A stretch of 12,415 bases of DNA from the NCBI GenBank assembly GCA_016931435.1, contig JAFGET010000156.1, positions 1 through 12,415 of the forward strand, written 5' to 3'. Positions 6,411 to 11,518 of the stretch are shown here, in pieces. Both the position numbers and the translations under genes were made by a program. The DNA comes from Candidatus Omnitrophota bacterium. GTDB lineage: Bacteria > Omnitrophota > Gorgyraeia > Gygaellales > Profunditerraquicolaceae. Positions within the stretch are counted from its first letter, which is position 1. Each line of letters starts with the position of its first letter. Under the pieces are notes generated by a model. The model searched no databases. It saw only the letters and a program-made list of their open reading frames with translations, and had not been told where the DNA came from.

Positions 6411-6791
6411 ATGGCTAAAAAAATATTAATAGTTGACGACGAGGTTAATATCACAAAAGTCCTTGCTTCGCGGCTCAATGCAAGCGGGTATGATTCGGCA
6501 GTTGCTTATGACGGCCAGGAGGCGTTGGATAAAGTAGAGGCGGAGAAGCCGGACCTGATCATTTTAGATCTGATGCTCCCTAAGATAGAGGGTTATAGGG
6601 TATGCCGCCTGCTTAAATTCGATAAAAAATACCAACATATACCTATAATCATATTTACCGCCCGAGCCCAGCCTTACGAGAAAACAATGGCCGAGTCTGT
6701 CGGTGCGGATGCTTATATTACTAAACCTTTTGAACCGGATATTTTGCTAAAAAAGATCGACGAATTGCTTTATCCTAAACACGAAGGATGA
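6411..6791 (+). CDS. Single-domain response regulator (receiver 2)
   Basis: This 126-residue receiver has phosphorylation site D53 in LIILDLMLPKIEGY, acidic residues D9-D10 in ILIVDDE, T83 in IIFTAR and K105 in AYITKPFEP. The protein ends soon after the last helix (LYPKHEG), so there is no output domain. Translation starts at ATG 6411, with AAGGAG at 6395-6400 upstream. Another ATG at 6406 lies closer to that site but is out of frame and opens only a 7-codon ORF that stops inside this gene. The gene follows the soluble kinase by 28 nt, and its stop codon is 2 nt from the next start, which indicates co-transcription. Confidence 0.94.
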   Translation: MAKKILIVDDEVNITKVLASRLNASGYDSAVAYDGQEALDKVEAEKPDLIILDLMLPKIEGYRVCRLLKFDKKYQHIPIIIFTARAQPYEKTMAESVGADAYITKPFEPDILLKKIDELLYPKHEG

Positions 6792-6793
6792 TC

Positions 6794-7195
6794 ATGGGGA
6801 AAAAAAAGATATTGATTGTTGATGACGAAGAGCATATTTTAGCGGTGTTGGAAAAAAGACTGGAAGCCTCGGGCTATGATGTTATTAAGGCCGTAAACGG
6901 AAAAGAGGCCCTGGAGGCGGCAAAAAGCGCGATTCCCGATCTTGTAGTGACAGATCTAGTGATGCCCAATATGGACGGAGCGGAATTAGCCGACGCCATG
7001 GAAAGCGACCCTGTCACGAGGGGGATACCGGTAATAATACTTACCGCCCTTATTAAAAAAGGCAAAGAGGAAAAACAGTTTATTTCACACAGGCGCTCGC
7101 TTGCTAAGCCTTATGACCCGCAAGAATTGATCAAGGTAATCGCCGAGATGTTAGAGCTTTATGATAATCGAGGCCCTGCCTCCGGAATATCGTGA
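6794..7195 (+). CDS. Single-domain response regulator (receiver 3)
   Basis: This is a 133-residue receiver with D54 in LVVTDLVMPNMDGAEL, acidic residues in ILIVDDEE, T84 in IILTAL and K105 in SLAKPYDPQ. The loop after T84 (IKKGKEEKQFISHR) is basic and longer than usual, and a short unstructured tail (NRGPASGIS) follows the last helix. No DNA-binding or enzymatic domain is present. I prefer ATG 6794 because AAGGA at 6783-6787 lies 6 nt upstream and the protein then begins MGKKKILIVDD. An alternative ATG at 6788 would overlap the previous stop as ATGA but has no room for a ribosome binding site. This is the last gene of the phosphorelay run. Confidence 0.93.
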   Translation: MGKKKILIVDDEEHILAVLEKRLEASGYDVIKAVNGKEALEAAKSAIPDLVVTDLVMPNMDGAELADAMESDPVTRGIPVIILTALIKKGKEEKQFISHRRSLAKPYDPQELIKVIAEMLELYDNRGPASGIS

Positions 7196-7292
7196 TCTTA
7201 TTTAAGTTGAAAGAATGACTTTTGTTATAGAGTATCCAGATGAAAATTGGCACTAGGTATTCCGATAGCTGTTTAAGACTACGGGGGTAACC

Positions 7293-7658
7293 ATGAAAAA
7301 GATCGCGCTGATATTATTTATATCAATAATGCTGGTAAATATTTTTTACACGGATGCTTCCGCTGCTTTAGATACTCGCTTCATTACGCTTGCCAAAACG
7401 CCCGTAAATAAACTGTTCCGTGGGGTAATAAATATTTTCACTTTCTTTTTGGAGATACCCGCCTCGATGTGTGATTCTTCTCATCGGAAGAACATGCTGT
7501 TAAAGACCGCAAACGGCATAGTCACTTCTTTTGTCAGGCTGGGGACGGCGATCTTTGATACCATTACCTGTGTTATCCCGCCGTACGATAAACCCATATT
7601 AAAACCTGAATTCGCGGTTGATAGCTTAAAGGAAAAATCGCAGTCAGTCATCTATTGA
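7293..7658 (+). CDS. Secreted small protein of the exosortase-associated TIGR04073 type
   Basis: The 121-residue protein begins with a clear Sec signal peptide: MKK, a hydrophobic stretch 4-18, and a likely cleavage after ASA at residue 24. The mature part contains RGVINIFTFFLEIPASM, then a run with RLGTAIFDTITCVIPPYDKPILKPEF. This matches the remembered TIGR04073 pattern (R-G-x-x-N-x-x-T-x-x-x-E-I-P, later R-x-G-x-x-x-x-D-x-x-T followed by P and P-E-F). That family was described as small proteins co-occurring with exosortase in Planctomycetes, Verrucomicrobia and Omnitrophota genomes; its molecular function is unknown. No exosortase gene or PEP-CTERM signal is visible here. GGGGGT at 7283-7288 is the ribosome binding site. 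It stands 97 nt after the phosphorelay operon on the same strand and could be co-transcribed or separately controlled. Confidence 0.72.
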   Translation: MKKIALILFISIMLVNIFYTDASAALDTRFITLAKTPVNKLFRGVINIFTFFLEIPASMCDSSHRKNMLLKTANGIVTSFVRLGTAIFDTITCVIPPYDKPILKPEFAVDSLKEKSQSVIY

Positions 7659-7694
7659 AATAAGGCATAGCCGCAAGTCTACCTTTTTTAAAAA

Positions 7695-7799
7695 ATGCCC
7701 AGAGAACGCGTTACCAGGAGACAGAAAGATGTCTCAAGGCTGCTGAGAGAAAGAAAGCAGATATACAGGGAAAAATTAAAGACTTTTAAAAAGAAATAA
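7695..7799 (+). CDS. Possible very small basic protein, 34 residues
   Basis: An ORF from ATG 7695 to TAA 7797-7799 encodes a 34-residue peptide dominated by Arg and Lys, with a helical appearance (RRQKDVSRLLRERKQIYREK) and a KKK end. I do not recognise it. There is no ribosome binding site; the ATG follows an AT-rich TTTTTTAAAAAA stretch. The AT-rich, A-heavy composition makes lysine-rich chance ORFs likely. It fills most of the gap between the secreted protein and the tRNA-Lys promoter. It could be a nucleic-acid-binding micro-protein or nothing. Confidence 0.28.
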   Translation: MPRERVTRRQKDVSRLLRERKQIYREKLKTFKKK

Positions 7800-7813
7800 T
7801 TTTGTTTAGGTCC

Positions 7814-7842
7814 TTGTAATTTATAATATTTTAAGCTAAAAT
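7814..7842 (+). promoter_or_regulatory. Promoter candidate for the tRNA-Lys patch
   Basis: TTGTAA (7814-7819), an exact 17-nt spacer, and TAAAAT (7837-7842) predict a start near 7849. The transcript would then carry the truncated tRNA-like sequence, tRNA-Lys, and the structured region down to the terminator at 8287-8320. A second -10-like TATAAT at 7822-7827 exists but has only a poor -35 partner. Confidence 0.5.
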
Positions 7843-7866
7843 AACTGCCTAAGTCAGGCTTTATTC

Positions 7867-7919
7867 GGGCCATTAGCTCAATCCCGGAAAGTCAAGAGCT
7901 GAGGATGACTAATGGTAGC
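7867..7919 (+). pseudogene. Truncated tRNA-Lys-like sequence
   Basis: The first 16 nt, GGGCCATTAGCTCAAT (7867-7882), are identical to the first 16 nt of tRNA-Lys at 7932-7947. They are followed by about 35 nt with only loose similarity to the tRNA 3' half (AAAGTCAAG, GACTAATGG, GGTAGCA). The D-loop, anticodon arm and a proper T-arm are missing. CCATTAG (7871-7877) can still pair with CTAATGG (7909-7915), and AGCTC (7875-7879) with GAGCT (7896-7900); the two helices share A7875-G7876-C7877 only in part. It looks like an internally deleted duplicate whose ends remain complementary. Confidence 0.5.
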
Positions 7920-7931
7920 AAAAAGATTTAG

Positions 7932-8004
7932 GGGCCATTAGCTCAATTGGTAGAGCAGGACACTCTTAATGTCAAGGTCGATGGTTCGACTCCATCATGG
8001 CCCA
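7932..8004 (+). tRNA. tRNA-Lys (anticodon CTT)
   Basis: The acceptor GGGCCAT (7932-7938) pairs with ATGGCCC (7997-8003), with discriminator A at 8004. The D-stem is GCTC/GAGC and the D-loop AATTGGTA. The anticodon stem GGACA/TGTCA has a single G-A mismatch at its base and holds loop CTCTTAA with anticodon CTT at 7965-7967. The T-stem GATGG/CCATC holds TTCGACT. It reads AAG lysine codons. CCA is not encoded. The last two bases of the gene (8003-8004) are also the first two bases of a 15-bp hairpin, so the 3' trailer is highly structured. Confidence 0.97.
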
Positions 8005-8037
8005 CTTTGAATTTCCCGCCAAGGGAAATTCAAAGTG
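8003..8037. repeat. Perfect 15-bp hairpin at the tRNA-Lys 3' end
   Basis: CACTTTGAATTTCCC (8003-8017) pairs perfectly with 8023-8037 around loop GCCAA. The right arm recurs exactly at 8175-8189. No T-run follows, so it is not a standard terminator. Confidence 0.85.
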
Positions 8038-8193
8038 CACTCAAGCGAACGGCCCGAAGGGCAAACCGCGACAAGCGGTTTAGTGAGCGGAGTGCATGAA
8101 AATGTTGATTTTCCGCATCTCCTTGCCCTTTGGGCTCGGAGTAATTTGCTTGAAGCCAAAAAAAGGCAAATTAAGGGAAATTCAAAGTGCACT
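8021..8193. repeat. 21-nt direct repeat pair (8021-8041 and 8173-8193)
   Basis: The two 21-nt copies are identical (AAGGGAAATTC and the following AAAGTGCACT). They are separated by 131 nt that hold several further inverted repeats. Both copies contain the complement of the arm at 8003-8017. Confidence 0.85.
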
Positions 8194-8223
8194 TGATTTT
8201 CGCGCAGCGAAAATCACTCCGAG
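8036..8223 (+). other. Nested stem-loop region, possible structured RNA or palindromic element
   Basis: Complementary segments in order: TGCACTC (8036-8042) with GAGTGCA (8090-8096), enclosing two hairpins, GCCC-GAA-GGGC (8052-8062) and AAACCGC-GACAA-GCGGTTT (8063-8081). Next come GCCC-TTT-GGGC (8125-8135) flanked by CTCC/GGAG (8119-8122, 8138-8141), and CTCGGAGT (8135-8142) with ACTCCGAG (8216-8223). That last pair encloses AATTTGC/GCAAATT (8143-8149, 8166-8172) and TGATTTTCGC/GCGAAAATCA (8194-8203, 8207-8216). The result is two multi-branch domains. No coding function is credible: the only ORF here is antisense and built from the repeats. I do not recognise it as a known RNA family. It may be a non-coding RNA, a tRNA trailer, or palindromic repeats acting at DNA level. 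Confidence 0.5.
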
Positions 8224-8286
8224 GATACCAATAATTAATCTAGGTTTGACGAGGAGCTAAAGTTCAATCGATAAGTAATCGTTTAT

Positions 8287-8320
8287 ATCCCTAAGCCTGA
8301 TAGGTTAGGGATTTTTTATT
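8287..8320 (+). terminator. Rho-independent terminator ending the tRNA-Lys patch
   Basis: ATCCCTAA (8287-8294) pairs perfectly with TTAGGGAT (8305-8312). The inner CC/GG can extend the stem, and six T follow (8312-8317). It has no protein gene in front of it, which supports a transcript made of tRNA-Lys plus the structured region. Confidence 0.82.
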
Positions 8321-8348
8321 GGTATGGCTTAGTTAGTTAAGGTATAAT
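8319..8348 (+). promoter_or_regulatory. Promoter of archease-rtcB, predicted to give a leaderless mRNA
   Basis: TTGGTA (8319-8324), an 18-nt spacer, and an exact TATAAT (8343-8348). Only 6 nt separate the -10 box from the ATG at 8355, so the expected start coincides with the start codon. The -35 box overlaps the T-tract of the preceding terminator. Confidence 0.65.
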
Positions 8349-8354
8349 TATTCG

Positions 8355-8771
8355 ATGAAAAATTACGAGATTATCGAGCATACCGCAGATATAGGTATCA
8401 GGGTCAGAGCTAAAAGCTTAAACTTTATTTTCATAAATCTTGCTCGTGCGATGTTTGATATAATCGCCCAAAAACAAAATAGAAGGCTTATCGCACAGAA
8501 AAAGATAAAAATAAAAGTGAGTGCGGAAACACGCGAAGAACTCCTGGTCAATTGGTTAAACGATATCCTTTCATTATCTTGTGCTAAACAATTGGTATTT
8601 CATGATTTCAAGATAGATCAATTGAGCGACAGCGGAATTACTTCTACTGCTTTAGGTAGTAGTATGAAAAACTATAAAGTAAATACAGAGATCAAAGCTG
8701 CTACATATCACCAACTGAAGATCGAACGGGTTAAATCCGGATGGAAAGCAGAGGTCATTTTCGATGTCTGA
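8355..8771 (+). CDS. Archease, RtcB ligase activator
   Basis: Archease helps RtcB turn over by promoting guanylylation of its active-site histidine and widens its NTP use. The 138-residue protein has the family hallmarks: EHTADIGIRVRAKS at 8-21 with H9 and D12, EELLVNWLNDILSL at 61-74, a central segment, EIKAATYHQLKIE at 112-124, and the C-terminal VIFDV with the conserved Asp at 137. The length is normal. The region 76-110 is variable, with a Ser-rich loop. The ATG at 8355 matches the family start and has no ribosome binding site, agreeing with the leaderless promoter just upstream. Its stop overlaps the rtcB start (ATGTCTGA), an 8-nt overlap that implies coupled translation with its known partner. 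Confidence 0.95.
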   Translation: MKNYEIIEHTADIGIRVRAKSLNFIFINLARAMFDIIAQKQNRRLIAQKKIKIKVSAETREELLVNWLNDILSLSCAKQLVFHDFKIDQLSDSGITSTALGSSMKNYKVNTEIKAATYHQLKIERVKSGWKAEVIFDV

Positions 8772-10224
8772 GACCTGGCAGGGGCCTATAGAAAAAATCG
8801 ACGATTACCGCTGGCGTATTCCCAGGTCATATAAGCCGGGGATGCGCGTACCCGGGATCATCTACGCAGATGAAAAGCTGCTTAAAGATATACGCCATGA
8901 TAAAGCGGCGGAGCAGGTGGCAAATGTGGCGTTTTTACCGGGCATCGTGAACGCCTCTTTGGCTATGCCGGATATACACTGGGGTTTTGGTTTCCCGATA
9001 GGAGGAGTCGCTGCCACGGATATAGAGAACGGTGGGGTGATCTCTCCCGGGGGAGTCGGCTACGATATCAACTGCGGTGTCCGGCTACTTAAGACAAATT
9101 TTCAGTATGATGAAATAAAAGATAAGATCAAGGACCTGGTCTATAAGTTATTTTCCGATGTACCCTCAGGGGTCGGCTCTAAAGGTGATATCAGGGTTTC
9201 CGTAAAAGAAGAAAAAGAAATTTTAACCAAGGGGGCCGGTTGGGCCGTTGAGAAGGGTTACGGCAGCCAGGAAGACCTGGAATATACTGAAGAGCGCGGT
9301 GCAATATCCGGGGCAGACCCCGCGGCAGTTTCAGAACGCGCTTATGAAAGAGGCAAGGCGCAGTCGGGGACTTTAGGTTCAGGGAATCATTTTTTAGAGA
9401 TTCAAGTCATCGATCAGCTTTATGACAGTAAAGCCTGTGATAGCCTAGGGCTTGATCTGGGGCAGATCACTATTATGATCCATTCCGGTTCGCGCGGATT
9501 AGGTTATCAGGTCTGCGATGATTATGCCCGCAGCATGATACGCTGCCTGGATAAATATAATATCAATGTCCCTGACCGCCAGCTTGCTTGTGCCCCCGTT
9601 GAGTCCGGCGAAGGCAAGGATTATTTAGGGGCGATGAAATGCGCGGCTAATTACGCATGGGCAAACCGCCAGTGCCTGATGCATCTTCTGCGTCAATCAT
9701 TTGAGAAGATCTTCAGTATGTCCTGGCAGAAGATGGGGATGTCCTTGATCTATGATGTAGCGCATAATATCGCAAAATTAGAAAAGTATTCCATAGACGG
9801 GAAAGAGAAGCTTTTATGCGTCCATAGGAAAGGGGCAACGCGCGCTTTTGGCCCGGGCCATCCGGCACTGCCGGAAAAATATAAGAAAATAGGCCAGCCG
9901 GTGATCATTCCGGGAGACATGGGGAGGAATTCATATCTTTTGACCGGCACACAAAAGGCGATGGAGGAAACATTTGGTTCCGCCTGTCACGGAGCGGGAA
10001 GGCTTAAGTCCCGCACCGCGGCCGCAAGGTCTATAAACGCAGATATGTTATTGAAGGAATTGGAATCTAAGGGTATAATTATAAAAGCTTCGGGGCGTGG
10101 CACTATAGTAGAAGAGGCGCCTGCCGCTTATAAAAATGTCAATGATGTAGTGGATGTGGTACACAATGCGGGGATCGCTAAGCGGGTTTGTAGAATGCGG
10201 CCGCTGGGAGTTATTAAAGGATAA
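8764..10224 (+). CDS. rtcB: RNA-splicing ligase RtcB
   Basis: RtcB joins RNA ends bearing 2',3'-cyclic phosphate or 3'-phosphate to 5'-OH ends, using GTP and Mn2+. It is used in tRNA and mRNA repair in bacteria and tRNA splicing in archaea and animals. The 486-residue protein is full length for the archaeal/metazoan-like class. Metal and catalytic residues are all present: D101 and C104 in GYDINCGVRLL, H209 in GTLGSGNHFLEIQ, H240 in IHSGSRGLG, H334 in YDVAHNIAKLE, and H409 in SACHGAGRLKSR, the histidine that forms the GMP adduct. There is no intein in the usual insertion sites. It is translated by overlap with archease. serS starts 17 nt downstream, so these three genes and the membrane protein may share a transcript. 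Confidence 0.98.
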   Translation: MSETWQGPIEKIDDYRWRIPRSYKPGMRVPGIIYADEKLLKDIRHDKAAEQVANVAFLPGIVNASLAMPDIHWGFGFPIGGVAATDIENGGVISPGGVGYDINCGVRLLKTNFQYDEIKDKIKDLVYKLFSDVPSGVGSKGDIRVSVKEEKEILTKGAGWAVEKGYGSQEDLEYTEERGAISGADPAAVSERAYERGKAQSGTLGSGNHFLEIQVIDQLYDSKACDSLGLDLGQITIMIHSGSRGLGYQVCDDYARSMIRCLDKYNINVPDRQLACAPVESGEGKDYLGAMKCAANYAWANRQCLMHLLRQSFEKIFSMSWQKMGMSLIYDVAHNIAKLEKYSIDGKEKLLCVHRKGATRAFGPGHPALPEKYKKIGQPVIIPGDMGRNSYLLTGTQKAMEETFGSACHGAGRLKSRTAAARSINADMLLKELESKGIIIKASGRGTIVEEAPAAYKNVNDVVDVVHNAGIAKRVCRMRPLGVIKG

Positions 10225-10240
10225 AGGGATAGAGGTAAAT

Positions 10241-11518
10241 ATGTTAGAGCTTAAATTTATCAGAGAAAATCCGGATTTAGTAAAGAAGGGTATCCGGGAG
10301 CGCAATCTAGAACTTGATTTAGACGGCTTGCTTAAGCTTGATGAAGGCCGCCGTAAGGTCTTGGTTGAATTGGAAGACCTGCGCGCTCAAAAAAATAAAG
10401 CTAACGATGAAATAACCGCTTTATTGAAAGCTAAAAAGGACGCTAAAGAAAAGATCGCTTCGATGAAATCCATCGCGCAAAATATCGATTCCCTGGAAGT
10501 AAAATTAAGGGAATTCGACGCGCAGTTAGATAAGGCCATATTGACCGTTCCTAATATTCCGCATGAATCTATTCCCCGCGGAGACGCTTCATGCAGTAAG
10601 ATCGTGCGTACCTGGGGAGAACAGAGGCAGTTTGATTTTAAGCCCCTGACACATACAGATTTATGCCAGCATATGGATATCATTGATTTTGCCCGCGCTA
10701 CAAAGATAACCGGATCGAATTTCATTCTCTATAAAGGGCAGGGCGCCCGCCTTGAGAGGGCATTGATAAATTTTATGCTGGATCTGCACGTAAAAAAACA
10801 CGGCTACACGGAAATATTCCCTCCGTTTTTAGTCAACCGCGCTTCTATGACCGGCACGGGGCAGCTGCCTAAATTAGAAGAAGATATGTATCGGTTAAAA
10901 GATGACGATTTGTTTCTTATTCCTACCGCGGAAGTGCCGGTGACCAATATTTTCCGTGATGAGGTTTTAAAGCAGGAAGACCTGCCTGTCTATTATACCG
11001 CTTATACCGCATGTTTCAGACGCGAGGCGGGTTCTTACGGCAAAGATACCAAGGGACTGACCCGCGTGCATCAGTTTGACAAAATAGAGATGGTAAAATT
11101 CGTAAAACCTGAAAACTCTTATGACGAATTAGAGAAGTTAGTCGCTGATGCCGAAGAGGTTTTACAGCTTTTAGGGCTGCCTTACCGGGTCATAGTATTG
11201 CCTACCCAAGACATCAGTTTTGCCGCTAGTAAATGTTACGATTTGGAGGCATATGCCCCGGGGATAGATAAGTGGCTTGAGGTATCAAGCTGCAGTAATT
11301 TTGAGAGCTTTCAGGCCTGCCGGGCAAATATTAAATTTAAACGGATAGCCCTAGACGGCAAAAGGACTACGGAATATTTGCACACCTTGAACGGCTCGGG
11401 CGTTGCTTTGGCGCGTACGGTGATCGCGCTCCTAGAGAATTATCAACAGAAGGACGGCTCGGTGACTATCCCTGAAGCCCTAAGGCCATACTATGGCGGA
11501 CAAGAAAGAATCTCTTAA
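10241..11518 (+). CDS. serS: Serine--tRNA ligase
   Basis: SerRS charges tRNA-Ser (and tRNA-Sec where present) with serine. The 425-residue protein has the bacterial layout: N-terminal long antiparallel coiled coil (about 28-100) that grips the tRNA variable arm, then the class II catalytic core. TGTGQLPKLEEDMY is at 204-217, the serine-site TAE at 229-231, and motif 2 CFRREAGSYGKDTKGLTRVHQFDKIE at 258-283. SSCSNFESFQACR follows at 349-361 (usually FQARR), and motif 3 is LNGSGVALARTVIALLENYQ at 383-402. PEALRPYYGG at the end is standard. The frame is open further upstream to 10154 inside rtcB, but ATG 10241 begins the conserved MLELKFIRENPDLV and has GAGG at 10232-10235, so it is the start. 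Confidence 0.98.
   Translation: MLELKFIRENPDLVKKGIRERNLELDLDGLLKLDEGRRKVLVELEDLRAQKNKANDEITALLKAKKDAKEKIASMKSIAQNIDSLEVKLREFDAQLDKAILTVPNIPHESIPRGDASCSKIVRTWGEQRQFDFKPLTHTDLCQHMDIIDFARATKITGSNFILYKGQGARLERALINFMLDLHVKKHGYTEIFPPFLVNRASMTGTGQLPKLEEDMYRLKDDDLFLIPTAEVPVTNIFRDEVLKQEDLPVYYTAYTACFRREAGSYGKDTKGLTRVHQFDKIEMVKFVKPENSYDELEKLVADAEEVLQLLGLPYRVIVLPTQDISFAASKCYDLEAYAPGIDKWLEVSSCSNFESFQACRANIKFKRIALDGKRTTEYLHTLNGSGVALARTVIALLENYQQKDGSVTIPEALRPYYGGQERIS

Noticed and set aside
6788..6793. ATGA overlap start for receiver 3
   Set aside because: AAGGA directly abuts this ATG, leaving no spacing; ATG 6794 has 6 nt spacing and the normal receiver N-terminus.
7246..7263. Possible sigma-54 promoter (TTGGCAC followed by TATTCC)
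   Set aside because: The GG element is present, but the -12 position reads TC instead of GC at the required spacing.
7238..7292. Possible c-di-GMP (GEMM) riboswitch before the secreted protein
   Set aside because: GATAGCTG and GGGGTAACC recall parts of it, but the conserved GACGCAAAGC core and the two helices are absent.
7995..8192. 65-codon ORF on the minus strand
   Set aside because: It overlaps tRNA-Lys and is made of inverted repeats. The protein has no domain and the pairing pattern explains the sequence better.
8003..8223. CRISPR array or classical MITE
   Set aside because: There are only two copies of a 21-nt repeat with one 131-nt interval, no cas genes, and no terminal inverted repeats with target-site duplications.
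10154..10240. Upstream in-frame extension of serS inside rtcB
   Set aside because: The conserved SerRS N-terminus begins at ATG 10241, and the extension is rtcB sequence in another frame.
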